From: Ruminococcus flavefaciens AE3010
GTDB lineage: Bacteria > Bacillota > Clostridia > Oscillospirales > Ruminococcaceae
Assembly (NCBI RefSeq): GCF_000526795.1
Contig: NZ_JAGT01000001.1
Location: 1,077,001-1,141,000 of the forward strand
DNA length: 64,000 nt
Direction of reading: 5' to 3'
The notes under the pieces were generated by a model. The model was not told the DNA's origin. It made no database searches and was given only the letters and a program-made list of their open reading frames with translations. The position numbers and the translations under genes are program-made. Below are positions 27,219 to 36,878 of this stretch, piece after piece; position 1 is the stretch's first letter; every line of letters begins with the position of its first letter.

Positions 27219-28010
27219 ATGGATTACGATATAACCAAATACGACAGGCCCTCTGTAGCTGCGGATATTGTGGTATTTACCGTCCGCAGGAGCAGCAGCG
27301 AAAGCTACAGACACCTTTCAAAGCCTGTGCTTTCCGTGCTCCTTATCAGGCGTACAGAAGCCCCCTTTGACAATATGCTGTCGCTCCCCGGCGGATTCTG
27401 CTGCCGTGAGGAGACTATTGAAGAAACTGCATTCCGCAAGCTGAAAGAGAAAACAGGTGTGGACTGCCCTCCCCTTTCCCTGCTCTGCAACCTTTCAAGA
27501 CTGGGCAGAGACCCACGCGGCTGGATAATTTCCTGCTGCTACTGGACTGTCATCGAGTACACTAAGGCGACTACGGAAAAAAACGCGGAATGGTATGAGG
27601 TCTCGCTGAAAGAGACCGACGGCAGATACACTCTTGTGCTCACCGACGACAACGGCAAGGAATACGTCTCAGAGGTCATGCTGAACAATCCCAACGAGCT
27701 GTATAACCAGTCCGCAGAGGCTGATATCCCTAAAAACAGCCTTGCATTCGACCATGCGGAAATAATCGTCAACGCCCTGCTAAAGCTGAGAAGCAGCCTT
27801 GAAAAGCCCTATGCCGCTTTCAGACTGCTTCCCGAGAAGTTCACCCTCACCGACCTCCAGCAGGTCTACGAAGCTATACTGGACAAGAAGCTGATAATGG
27901 CGAATTTCAGGCGCAAGATAGCTCCCTACGTTGAGGAGACAGGAGACATTGAGGGCGGTGCGGGACATCGTCCGTCGAAGCTCTTCACGAATAGATCATA
28001 TAAATTGTAG
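27219..28010 (+). CDS. NrtR-like Nudix/winged-helix transcriptional regulator
   Basis: 263 residues with GGAGG before the ATG. The N-terminal Nudix domain has LPGGFCCREETIEETAFRKL, but the Nudix box reads RKLKEKTG where active enzymes have REUxEExG, so two metal-binding Glu are Lys. Inactive Nudix domains of this kind serve as ADP-ribose sensors in NrtR. The C-terminal part (LLPEKFTLTDLQQVYEAIL, then NFRRKIAPYVEETG and RPSKLF) is the NrtR winged helix-turn-helix. NrtR controls NAD salvage genes elsewhere. Here it is divergent from the J-domain/vWA/PurA-like operon, with shared operator repeats, suggesting that the cassette responds to an NAD-derived or related nucleotide ligand. It is the best-supported regulator in the element. 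Confidence 0.88.
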   Translation: MDYDITKYDRPSVAADIVVFTVRRSSSESYRHLSKPVLSVLLIRRTEAPFDNMLSLPGGFCCREETIEETAFRKLKEKTGVDCPPLSLLCNLSRLGRDPRGWIISCCYWTVIEYTKATTEKNAEWYEVSLKETDGRYTLVLTDDNGKEYVSEVMLNNPNELYNQSAEADIPKNSLAFDHAEIIVNALLKLRSSLEKPYAAFRLLPEKFTLTDLQQVYEAILDKKLIMANFRRKIAPYVEETGDIEGGAGHRPSKLFTNRSYKL

Positions 28011-28036
28011 GGGCGGATATTATCCGCCCGAAGTGT
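28005..28036. repeat. Short GC-rich intergenic repeat (GTAGGGG family)
   Basis: TTGTAGGGGCGGATA leads into a near-perfect palindrome GGGCGGATA-T-TATCCGCCC. Its first bases provide the TAG stop of the NrtR-like gene. A related sequence (TTTGTAGGGGAGAACGCCCT) is at the right edge of the window. Confidence 0.5.
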
Positions 28037-28095
28037 AAGGGATGGCGTCCTCGGCGCCCCCTGCTTTATGCCGCCATTCATCAGCTGCCAAGCCT

Positions 28096-28127
28096 AAAAA
28101 AGCCGCGTCAGTCGACGCGGCTTTTTT
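28096..28127. terminator. Bidirectional terminator
   Basis: A 9-bp stem AGCCGCGTC with GACGCGGCT, loop AGTC, flanked by A5 and T6, so it can end both the NrtR-like gene and the convergent dockerin gene. Confidence 0.9.
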
Positions 28128-28186
28128 CGTTCAATATTCAATATCGATCGACAGGAATACACTGCTGTTCAGATAAAAGCATCATA

Positions 28187-30160
28187 TTAACAGTATTTTG
28201 TTTGATCCAGTCCGAGTAAGATCAGCTGTACGGCAAGTGCGTCAGTAGTTGTTATACCGTCGTTATCGCCTGCAATATCTGCATTTTCAATGCCCTGCTC
28301 GGTAATATGATTTTCATCTGTGCCGTTTATTCCAAATCTGTCAGGATTTGCAAGAGACTGCATGATAATTACCGAATCAGCCATACTCAGTTCATCGTCG
28401 CAGTTTGCATCACCTGAACGTTTTCCTTGAGGCTGTAATAAAGGTTCACTCTGAGCACCGTTTTTCATCACTACTCTGTCTATATAGAGTGCGGCTACCT
28501 GCATATCATACAGCAGGCCGCTTTTCCCGTCACCTGTAAAGTCACATTCAGTTTTTATTCTTTCCATTACATCGTCAGGTATCTCGGTATCTCCCATTTT
28601 GCCTGTTTCCAGGTAAGCTGCATATGACTCCGCATACTTTTTGTCAAGCTCGTCAACTGTTCCGTTTCCGTCAATATCGGGACGAACTTTCATCTTCATG
28701 GCAAGTCCTCTTAAATAGTTTTCATAATGGTCTTCCAGAGTCGGGAATTCGTATTTTTCGCCTGAATCATCATAGAGATGGAATGGGTCGTAAGATGAAT
28801 TCGGTTTTCCGTCAGGATCCATTTCCTTTAAGAAAAGAGCGTCTGCATAGGGCTTAATAAACTCACCTGTACTGTCGGTCGCCATTGCTGTCGTTCTTTC
28901 ATCGACCACCTTGCAGATATAGTCCAATATCAGGCTAAAATCTTCGTCATCGCCGCTTATGCCGTTATGGTCGTAGTCACAGTTCCGGGATATAAAATCA
29001 TACTCTTCCTTTGTGAGACTGCTTTCCTCTGCTGTTCTTCCGAACGCTCTGTCACCATGGTAAAGCTCGGCTATATACAGGTCTCTTCCGTCTATGATAT
29101 TATCAAAATTAAGGTCGGGAGCAGCTGCCTTACCTGATCCTATTTCATCATAAAATCTCTTTTTAGTTTCTTCCTTTTCCTGCTCCTGCTTTGTGAGCTC
29201 GTCCACCATTGGCTGAAAATTGCTGTCCTGTTTGATATATTCGCAGTAGTCCTTGACCATATCGCCTATTAAGTAATAGGGTGCATTCTCATAGAATTTT
29301 TCATAATATGTATTATCCGAATATTCGGGAAGAACGGGTTCTCTCAGGAACAGACAGTCAAGGAGCGCCGAAGGATCATACTCCTGTATAAACTTATAAT
29401 CGCTCTGCTCCAGTGTTATCTTCTTTGCTCTTGCTTTTATCTCTTCATCAAGAACTATCTTCTTATCGGGACGGCTTTTATACGTCCACAAGCCTGTATC
29501 AGGGTCCTGTTCGCCTATATACGGCTCATAGGTGGAAGCTATTGTAAAGTCCACAACATCGGCCATATCAAACTTTCCGTCATTATTTATATCGGGATCC
29601 ACCTTTCCCTCCTCTATCATTTTTTCGAGGAAGAGATAATGCACCCCAAGAAATATTGATCTGTCATTCAGACTGTCAACAAACTGCATACCGAATTTAT
29701 TACCGTTGTAGCTTGGTCCATGGGGAATCCCAAGCTCTTCGTCGTATGCTTCATATGTTGACTCGGCAAAAAACGAAGTATCGATATCACAGTAAAGAAG
29801 GAAGTGACAGAATACGCACCCTTTTTCTTTTGCATCTGTCTCTCCGTCACCGTCAAGATCGGAATTGGCTTTTATCTTTTCCCTTATATCCTCAGGCAGG
29901 AAGTCATTACTACCGGGATAATCATCATATCGTTTAAGGAGATAGCAGTCAAGATGATCAAACTTACCGTCTGAGTTGAAGTCGATATCAAGGTTTCTGT
30001 CGTTGATATACTGTACTGTTTCCTGTTCCAGTTCAAGAGGATAGTAGCTTGTAAGGTGCGGGATATTTTTTACATTCATTTCCTCTGCAGCTATAGAGCA
30101 GTAAGGTATGGCTGATGCTGCAGTCATAACAGCTGCTGCGAGAGATATTATTTTTTTCAT
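28187..30160 (-). CDS. Secreted protein with many EF-hand-like calcium loops and a C-terminal dockerin
   Basis: 657 residues with a signal peptide (MKKIISLAAAVMTAAS start, likely cleavage after IAA) and AAAGGAG upstream. About seven loops of the D-x-[DN]-x-[DN]-G type are spread along the chain: DFNSDGKFDHLD, DLDGDGETDAKE, DINNDGKFDMAD, DLNFDNIIDGRD, DYDHNGISGDDE, DIDGNGTVDELD and DFTGDGKSG. Each is followed by a helix. The last 70 residues are a conventional dockerin (GDANCDDELSMADSV and IAGDNDGITTTDAL). No catalytic domain is visible between the loops. It could be a calcium-dependent scaffold or binding protein presented on a cohesin. It sits in the cotJC element, downstream of the giant protease and reading the same way. 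Confidence 0.85.
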   Translation of the reverse strand: MKKIISLAAAVMTAASAIPYCSIAAEEMNVKNIPHLTSYYPLELEQETVQYINDRNLDIDFNSDGKFDHLDCYLLKRYDDYPGSNDFLPEDIREKIKANSDLDGDGETDAKEKGCVFCHFLLYCDIDTSFFAESTYEAYDEELGIPHGPSYNGNKFGMQFVDSLNDRSIFLGVHYLFLEKMIEEGKVDPDINNDGKFDMADVVDFTIASTYEPYIGEQDPDTGLWTYKSRPDKKIVLDEEIKARAKKITLEQSDYKFIQEYDPSALLDCLFLREPVLPEYSDNTYYEKFYENAPYYLIGDMVKDYCEYIKQDSNFQPMVDELTKQEQEKEETKKRFYDEIGSGKAAAPDLNFDNIIDGRDLYIAELYHGDRAFGRTAEESSLTKEEYDFISRNCDYDHNGISGDDEDFSLILDYICKVVDERTTAMATDSTGEFIKPYADALFLKEMDPDGKPNSSYDPFHLYDDSGEKYEFPTLEDHYENYLRGLAMKMKVRPDIDGNGTVDELDKKYAESYAAYLETGKMGDTEIPDDVMERIKTECDFTGDGKSGLLYDMQVAALYIDRVVMKNGAQSEPLLQPQGKRSGDANCDDELSMADSVIIMQSLANPDRFGINGTDENHITEQGIENADIAGDNDGITTTDALAVQLILLGLDQTKYC

Positions 30161-30371
30161 AATGATCTGACTCCTTTCATGCTTTCTTGATCATAATACT
30201 GCTTTTCAGCTTATATGAAAAGCAGATTTTCCCCGATCGGTCTACAGGCATATTATAGCACATCCCAAATAAAAATACAAGCTTTGAAGCCGCTGTTTTT
30301 TAGAAATCCCCACGAAAAAACAGCACGATACAGAACACTTACTGTCAATCCGCTCCGCTTAAATGCCTGAT

Positions 30372-30409
30372 AAAAAAAGATGTAAGAGTCAAAGACCCTT
30401 ACATCTTTT
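30372..30409 (-). terminator. Terminator of the subtilisin gene
   Basis: On the minus strand AAGATGTAAG pairs with CTTACATCTT around an inner GGGTC-GACTC stem, followed by TTTTTTTA. Confidence 0.92.
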
Positions 30410-30421
30410 CCGTATATGTTA

Positions 30422-33400
30422 TCAGCATTCTTCTTTTCTGCGTGATCTGCGGGAAGCGAATACTGCTGCTGCACCAATGGTGATGAAAGCAGCGGCTGCG
30501 GCTAAGCTGTGATCGATGATTCCTGTCTTCGGGAGATCAACTGCCTTGCCGTTTTCGTCGGTACCCTTACCCGAGAATCGGTCTACCTTGTATTCCGAAC
30601 CGTCATCAAATCTGATAGAGACTGCGCCGTCATCGGAGCTTACTGTCTCGGAGACCTTTACTTTCTTGCCTGCCTTTTTGCTGCGGTCGGCTGCTGCCAT
30701 ATCCGCAAGCTTCTTATCGCTGTAGAATTTTGTTTTTTCTAAGGTCTTTTCGCCTGCATATGTGAGCATATCCATCTGACCGTCAGCTCTTGTGAGTGCT
30801 ATCTCTGTATCGGAGATGGCTGCTGCCACAACTGTTTCAGTCTTATCGCCCGAGGTGAGCTCAACTGCCTGTGTTCCGATCCAGTTATACTTCATTGTCT
30901 CCTTTGAACCGTCCTCGGCATTGATAACAGTGATATTGCCCTTGCCGTCCGAGCTGTAGTACTTCAGGCTGTCACCGCTCCTGCAGCTCCAGAGACCTGC
31001 GGTAAAGAGATCCTTTATCTCTGGAAGTGAGATAAGATCAATTTCATTTCCGAGCATATCGAAGCACTTTCCGCCCAGTGGGTCAGCTGCAAAGCTGTGG
31101 CCGTCCATGAACTCCATACTGTATCTGTTGCTGCTGTCAAATGTTCCGAACATAAGCTCGGGACGAACGCCTGTTATGCGCTCACAGTAGTCTGCTGCCA
31201 TATCGCGGAGCTGAGATAATGTGTAGAACTTGACATCATCTGCATTCTGATCGGGAACGTATGTAAGACTGTACTTGCTTCCGTCAGCCATTGTCACTGA
31301 GAATTTTGAGAGCTTATTGAATTCGGCATTTAATGTCTTTTCATCGTCCCTGCCCTTGTTGCAGGTTATCACACCGCTGCCGTATTCTGCTGTGCATTCC
31401 CATTCAACGCCGTTCTCTGCGGAGTATACAACAGCCTTGCCGTCTGCATTGTAGAGTACATAATAATGATTTGAACTTATGTCGAAGCCCTGTGATACAC
31501 GGTAAACGCCCTCTCTGATATACTCAAATCTAACAGGCTTGCCGCTTGGATCAACTGCCTCATTCCTGAATCTGTCAAAAGCTGTATACTCAGCTATCTT
31601 GGTTCCGTTCTTGTCCATGAGGCGCACGATACCCATTCCGTTTTCGTCGTATGCTGCCTCGGCTGATGCAGCCTTGCTGTCGCTGTGGGCATTGTGGTAC
31701 TCAGTTACGATAGCTTTCATTTCAGGGGTGGTGATATAATCGGAAACGCCCAGTCCGTCGGAGCCTGCATAGAACAGCTTTTCGGAAGTGCCGTCATTCC
31801 ATGTGATAACAGCGTTTTTCTTATCAGTAAAGGATATCTTTCCTGTTCTGGTCTCAGTTGCTGTTCCGTCGGATATATTCATGGTAACGTTATCGCCGCT
31901 CTGCTCAAAGGTGAAGTCCTTTTCGTGAGCGCCGCTCTGGTAATGGATATTGCCTGCATTGCTGTTCAGGAAATTGTAGTAAACGTCGTTTTCTCCGCCG
32001 TTCTTTGACCACCATAATCCTGATTTCAGATGTGTGATATCATTGCCCTCAGACATTATCTCTGTTATATTGAATGCCTTGTCCATAGCTGCTACAAGAT
32101 AATCGTCAAGGTCGGTCACATCGTATGTTAAGGTGATTTTTCCGCTCTCGCTCTCATACTTGTATGCGGGAATGATATCGGAGAAGTCATACGAATCAAT
32201 GATATTCTGCTCATATGCGTCTGCGGTACCCATAACAGCATTGATAACGAGAGAGTCGGAGTTTACGGGATTTCTTAATTCCTCAGGCATGCCTAAAACG
32301 GGGGTATAAACAGAGCTTAAAGTACCATTGATGTTTTTCATCTCTGTGAGCTTGGGGCTTTCTGCTGTGTATTCTCCTGCGATTCCGCCGTTGCCCTTAC
32401 CCATGATGTAGATACCGTCCATATTCTCATCGGCGGAGGTGATCTCCAGAAGCTTTCTGCCGTTTTCTTCCTTGGTTTTGATATCAAGTGTAGGTGCTGT
32501 TTTATCTATTATGACGGGGACCTCATAGGTCTGAGGGTTCTTGTCGGCACCGTCATAGCTGATATGTCCTGTTATTACGCCCTTGTATTTTCCGTCAGGA
32601 TAATCGCCGGGTTTCAGTTCCGATACATAGCACACAGGAGTATATGCAGGGAACATCTCGTCGCCCTCTGAGTCTGCCACCAGATTGTTGTCGCTGTCGT
32701 AGATCTTTATGCCTGCAAGGTATGCATTTCTCCTTGTTGTCATAAACACTTCGACCTGTTCAGCCATTCCGTCTCCGTCGGGAGAGAGGTATACGCTGTC
32801 TTCCTTACACTGTGCAAGTGTATCATTGTATTCATCGTCAAAGTACTGAGTAATTGCCTGTGGGAACATTGCTATCTCTTCTGCTGCCTCAGCAGGAAGC
32901 CTTCCCATAAGGTTGTATAAAGCTTCGGCATTAGCTGCAAAGGAGCTTGAAGCAGGGAAAGTGCCGTCGCCTGACTGCTCATATAATGTGTAGGGTTCAA
33001 GGTCCTTTGTACCGTTGTGGAAGATAGGCACCTGTGCCCAGTCTCCGTAGAAGCCCATAACAGGGATAGAGATATCGCAGCAGTTTTCCGCACCGCTGAG
33101 AACGATATATCCCTCAACAAAGAAACCGTTGGGGAATACGGAGCTGTGAGCTTCAAGGTCGGCAGCTGAAAGCTGTGCGCTGACGTTTACTGTACGGGTC
33201 TCCTGTGCCTTTGCTTTCAGCAGTGACGAAAGATCAGCTGTGACGCCGATATTGCTTGCGCCGCTGATGGACAGCTCTCCCGATCCGTCGCCCTCTGCTG
33301 CGGCGCCGTCCTCGGCTGTAAGTACCAGCTTTGCCTCCTTGAATTCAACGTCCTCATCGGTGAAGTTCCTGATATCAATATCGAAGCTGAGCTGAGAAGT

Positions 33401-35389
33401 GAGCTTGTCTTTCAGCTCCACCTTTGCAAGACCGCTGCTGCCTGTAAGGATAACTCTGTCATTGAGCACGTTTTTCATGTTCACAAGTCCAGCGCCCTGA
33501 CGGCGTGGACTTTCGTATACATCTCCGTCTGAGAAAAGTACGGCTGAGTTCATCATAAGATTCTTGATGAAAGCTGTCTTTTCAGCACCTGTGAGCTCCA
33601 GACCGTTTTTCCTGAGATACTGATCGAATACAGCAGCACAGCCTGCAACATAGGGTGAAGCCATTGAGGTACCCTCCAGCTGCTTTATCTGGTTGCCGTA
33701 TGCGGCAGATGAAACTGAACCGCCGATGCCTGTGATATCGGGCTTGAGGGTAAGGTCCTCCGCAGGTCCGTATGAGCTGAATTCGTTGACGCCTCCGTCA
33801 AGGGGAGTGATAAGGCTCAATGTACTGTCAAAGCGTATCTTCTTAGATTCAGCCTCTTTCATCTTGTTTCCGTCATTCAATGAGATAAACACAGACGGGA
33901 AATCCATTCCGTCCATCATCATTGTTGCAAGACCATCCTCTTCAACGTTGTCGCATACCACCATAGCTATGGCTCCTGCCTGCTGAGCATTGAATGCCTT
34001 TTCCCAGAAGCTTATTTCACCTCTGTCAAGAAGAGCTATCTTTCCCTGTATGTCCTTGCCCTCGTAATCCTCGAATGCACCGAGACCGCAGTATACATAC
34101 TCGTATACGTCATCGCCGAGATGATCGCTGAGTGTAATGTTTTCGCCGCTGTTGTAGGGTATCTCGTCATCAAGTCCCTCAATAAGGAAACATGGATCAC
34201 GGCGTACAGAGTTATTGGCAGAAGCAACGCACATTGCCTCCTTGAAGCCTGCGGGTTCGCCTATGGTATGGGTATCGGGGTCTGATGTGCTGATATCGCA
34301 GTGCTCGCCCTGACCCATAAGGCTGTTGCTGTCATTGCCTGCTGCTGCAACTACCACGACGCCTGCATTGTTGAGAGCTGCTATAGTATCCTTGTACGGA
34401 GCGCTTTCAATATTCCCTCCTGCACCGCCGAAGCTGAGATTGATAACGTCTGCCTTGAGCTTTGCGGCGTCCTCCAGAGCTGCAAGAAGAGCGTCCGTAT
34501 CGACGGAGCTCACATATATACCGCTCATTTCGTCAATGGCAGTCTGTCTGAACACCTTCATCATTACGAGCTGAGCGTCTCTTGCAATGCCCGAGAGCTC
34601 CTTGCCGTCGGAATCGCTTATCATATCACCTGCCGCAATGCCTGCAACGTGAGTGCCGTGATATTCCTGAGGGTCAGTGTATTCATAGGGAGTATCATCG
34701 GCATAATCGATAACATAGGGCAGCTTGCTGCTGATATACGCCTTGTCGGGGTCTATCTTTACGTTGAGGTCGCCTGATACTGCTATGATATCGTCCTTTG
34801 TGAGCTTGTTTTCCTTATCGTCAATGGGAGCGAACATGCTGTGAGTGATGTCAAATTCAGTGTCCAGAACTGCAATGACCTCGCCCTCTCCGAAATAACC
34901 CGTAGTCTCTCCGAAATATCCAGCCTCGCTGAGCTCGGGTGCTGTGTAGAGCTCGGGCTTTACAGTATTCACAGTCTGTACCTTTGTTACTCCTTCTACC
35001 CAGCGGCAGGCTCTTGCTTCGTCCAGAAGCTCCTCGGGAAGCTCACAGGAAAAGCCGTTTGTGAGCACGTTATAGCGATAGCCTATCTCAAGGTCGGGAT
35101 AGAGGGTACGCAGTGATGCTTCCGCTTCGCTGCTGATACGGCTGAGGGCTGCTGCCTTTGCGTCTGATTCAGCAGTATCGAGATAGTCTGTTCCCATTTC
35201 TGCTGCTTCTTCTCCTGCAAGCACAGCTTCTCCGCTGAGACTGATTATGACGGGAACCAGATTTTCGGCTTTCGCTGCGTCATATTCAGCTGCTGCCAGT
35301 GCAGCCGAGAGTCCGCAGTTCATTACCGAGGTCCCTCCGAGCACTGCCGCAGCTGTCATGCTTAGCAAATGGCGTGTAAATTTCTTCAT
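30422..35389 (-). CDS. Cell-wall-anchored subtilisin-family protease (lactocepin/C5a-peptidase-like)
   Basis: 1655 residues. Signal peptide (1-33), propeptide, then the S8 domain with Asp176 (VIAVLDTEFD), His244 (YHGTHVAGIAAG), Asn352 (AAAGNDS) and Ser575 (GTSMASPYVAGC). A protease-associated domain is inserted at about 410-515. Fn3-like and other beta domains follow, then two related modules that begin SGLWWSKNGGEN and AGLWSCRSGDSL and end LFYAG and LTYAG. The C-terminus is a sortase signal: LPKTG (near 1619), hydrophobic span, RRSRRKEEC. It should be a surface enzyme that cleaves large proteins. It lies in the cotJC element, between the sigma/anti-sigma pair and the EF-hand/dockerin gene, and has its own terminator. 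Confidence 0.93.
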   Translation of the reverse strand: MKKFTRHLLSMTAAAVLGGTSVMNCGLSAALAAAEYDAAKAENLVPVIISLSGEAVLAGEEAAEMGTDYLDTAESDAKAAALSRISSEAEASLRTLYPDLEIGYRYNVLTNGFSCELPEELLDEARACRWVEGVTKVQTVNTVKPELYTAPELSEAGYFGETTGYFGEGEVIAVLDTEFDITHSMFAPIDDKENKLTKDDIIAVSGDLNVKIDPDKAYISSKLPYVIDYADDTPYEYTDPQEYHGTHVAGIAAGDMISDSDGKELSGIARDAQLVMMKVFRQTAIDEMSGIYVSSVDTDALLAALEDAAKLKADVINLSFGGAGGNIESAPYKDTIAALNNAGVVVVAAAGNDSNSLMGQGEHCDISTSDPDTHTIGEPAGFKEAMCVASANNSVRRDPCFLIEGLDDEIPYNSGENITLSDHLGDDVYEYVYCGLGAFEDYEGKDIQGKIALLDRGEISFWEKAFNAQQAGAIAMVVCDNVEEDGLATMMMDGMDFPSVFISLNDGNKMKEAESKKIRFDSTLSLITPLDGGVNEFSSYGPAEDLTLKPDITGIGGSVSSAAYGNQIKQLEGTSMASPYVAGCAAVFDQYLRKNGLELTGAEKTAFIKNLMMNSAVLFSDGDVYESPRRQGAGLVNMKNVLNDRVILTGSSGLAKVELKDKLTSQLSFDIDIRNFTDEDVEFKEAKLVLTAEDGAAAEGDGSGELSISGASNIGVTADLSSLLKAKAQETRTVNVSAQLSAADLEAHSSVFPNGFFVEGYIVLSGAENCCDISIPVMGFYGDWAQVPIFHNGTKDLEPYTLYEQSGDGTFPASSSFAANAEALYNLMGRLPAEAAEEIAMFPQAITQYFDDEYNDTLAQCKEDSVYLSPDGDGMAEQVEVFMTTRRNAYLAGIKIYDSDNNLVADSEGDEMFPAYTPVCYVSELKPGDYPDGKYKGVITGHISYDGADKNPQTYEVPVIIDKTAPTLDIKTKEENGRKLLEITSADENMDGIYIMGKGNGGIAGEYTAESPKLTEMKNINGTLSSVYTPVLGMPEELRNPVNSDSLVINAVMGTADAYEQNIIDSYDFSDIIPAYKYESESGKITLTYDVTDLDDYLVAAMDKAFNITEIMSEGNDITHLKSGLWWSKNGGENDVYYNFLNSNAGNIHYQSGAHEKDFTFEQSGDNVTMNISDGTATETRTGKISFTDKKNAVITWNDGTSEKLFYAGSDGLGVSDYITTPEMKAIVTEYHNAHSDSKAASAEAAYDENGMGIVRLMDKNGTKIAEYTAFDRFRNEAVDPSGKPVRFEYIREGVYRVSQGFDISSNHYYVLYNADGKAVVYSAENGVEWECTAEYGSGVITCNKGRDDEKTLNAEFNKLSKFSVTMADGSKYSLTYVPDQNADDVKFYTLSQLRDMAADYCERITGVRPELMFGTFDSSNRYSMEFMDGHSFAADPLGGKCFDMLGNEIDLISLPEIKDLFTAGLWSCRSGDSLKYYSSDGKGNITVINAEDGSKETMKYNWIGTQAVELTSGDKTETVVAAAISDTEIALTRADGQMDMLTYAGEKTLEKTKFYSDKKLADMAAADRSKKAGKKVKVSETVSSDDGAVSIRFDDGSEYKVDRFSGKGTDENGKAVDLPKTGIIDHSLAAAAAFITIGAAAVFASRRSRRKEEC

Positions 35390-35456
35390 TTTTCATCGGT
35401 CCTTTCTGATTATAATGCTGTAGTTGATATAACGTTTTTTGAATTGAGCTTTAGTA

Positions 35457-35478
35457 TTACATAAGCGTGACCTCCTTT
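35457..35478 (-). promoter_or_regulatory. Start-stop element (RBS-ATG-TAA) before the protease gene
   Basis: On the minus strand a strong ribosome site AAAGGAGG (35471-35478) stands eight bases before ATG (35460-35462), which is directly followed by TAA (35457-35459). It lies about 70 bases upstream of the protease start. It may bind or stall ribosomes in the leader, or be the relic of a lost gene. Confidence 0.6.
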
Positions 35479-35517
35479 GAAATTAGTTGTATATTGTTTA
35501 TTGCGTATTATCTGTGT

Positions 35518-36867
35518 TTAGTCTAAGCGTTTTAATTTCATAGCCGTGCCGTCGGCTGTTTCGGAAGTGGTTCTTAATACAACAGGCTTGAAATTGAAGT
35601 ATTCAATACCAAGTTCATACGGGGTATCTTCGCCCTGCTTTTTCAGGATTATCCTGTTGCTTTCAACATCGTATACCTCGCTGAAATCATCAAGGCTCGT
35701 GAGCTCGATGCCGTTTGCTTTCCCGAATTCCTCAAAATCACTGAGAAAGTCTCCGCACTCAATAACTCCGTTATTGTACCTGTATATCTTCACATGATTG
35801 TTCATGTTTTCCTGAGCTTCTCCGTACTGATAATTACAGATCAGTTCAAGTCTGTTGTCGTCTTCAAGATCGGTGAAAAAAGCAGAGGTTTTGTCCTTGT
35901 ATCCCGTATATTCAACGAATATCTCGTTGGTGTCCTCATTGATAAAGTAGGTGTTCTCTGTATCGGAAGACAGGCTTTCCGTGTAGATATGCCAGTTTTT
36001 AATGCCAAAGATACAGCCGAAATAAAAATTGGCATATATCGGGTACATGTATGCAGGTCCGAATGTATAATCTTCAAGTTCCAGTTCGTAATCCTTGTCA
36101 AAGTATCTGCTTTTAAGCAGCAGCTTGTTCAAGTCGGGAGAATACTCATCTGAAAAATCCACATAGGAGGATATATCAAGATCATGTGCGTCAGAAAAAG
36201 CTTCATAATGATCATAAAAATTTGCTGCCTCGATCACACCGTCCCTGAGCTTGAATACGATGGCATGATCGTTGGGTTTGCCGCCGACTACTGCGAGTAT
36301 GCGGTTGCATATGAGTTCATCAGCTCCGTCATTGTCAATATCCGCAAGATAAGCGATAGGCTTGCCTTCACTGCATTCGGAATAAGCAAATTCAAAGCCC
36401 GTGTCTTCGTTTATAAATGAGTATGACCAGGTATTGTCATATTCCAGATGCTTATCTATGTCAAGATGCCAGTTCTCTACCCCGAGAATAGGTCCATCGT
36501 AATCAGCTGTTATTGTTATGGGAGCATACGTGTTTTCATCGTCGTATGATACTGCATCGGAAGCATTGTTTCCTTCGATAGTCCCGCGGTCATTCAGCTG
36601 AGAATTAAAGTACACACCGCCTGTTACAGTTACGGCAGCTATTGCCAGCGTCGCAGCAGCTGACCATGCCTTGCTCCACATGGGACGGTGGTAGACCTCG
36701 ACTTTATGCTCCTGAGTTTCCTCATAATAGTCCTCGGTGTCATTTGTTATACGTCTGAATATCTTTTCAGCCTCTGCATCATCTACAGCCCTGTATTTAT
36801 ATGAGAGGGCTTCAAGAGTTTTCATATCGGCATTTTCGAGTATATTAAGATCCAATTTCTTTTTCAT
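35518..36867 (-). CDS. Single-span anti-sigma-like membrane protein with a duplicated extracellular sensor
   Basis: 449 residues from the ATG at 36867 (GAAGGAG seven bases upstream; the TTG at 36882 overlaps the sigma gene and is less likely). About 65 cytoplasmic residues precede one span (WSAAATLAIAAVTVTGGVYF). Outside, two homologous blocks of about 150 residues occur. Each has a GxxNWH start, FINEDT, a LADIDNDGADELICN/FTDLEDDNRLELICN segment like VCBS/FG-GAP calcium repeats, and a DFSEVY/DFSDEY near its end. It directly follows the ECF sigma gene, so it is likely its anti-sigma factor, although no zinc-finger anti-sigma motif is visible. The outer part would sense an extracellular ligand. 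Confidence 0.75.
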   Translation of the reverse strand: MKKKLDLNILENADMKTLEALSYKYRAVDDAEAEKIFRRITNDTEDYYEETQEHKVEVYHRPMWSKAWSAAATLAIAAVTVTGGVYFNSQLNDRGTIEGNNASDAVSYDDENTYAPITITADYDGPILGVENWHLDIDKHLEYDNTWSYSFINEDTGFEFAYSECSEGKPIAYLADIDNDGADELICNRILAVVGGKPNDHAIVFKLRDGVIEAANFYDHYEAFSDAHDLDISSYVDFSDEYSPDLNKLLLKSRYFDKDYELELEDYTFGPAYMYPIYANFYFGCIFGIKNWHIYTESLSSDTENTYFINEDTNEIFVEYTGYKDKTSAFFTDLEDDNRLELICNYQYGEAQENMNNHVKIYRYNNGVIECGDFLSDFEEFGKANGIELTSLDDFSEVYDVESNRIILKKQGEDTPYELGIEYFNFKPVVLRTTSETADGTAMKLKRLD

Positions 36868-36878
36868 AAATATCTCCT

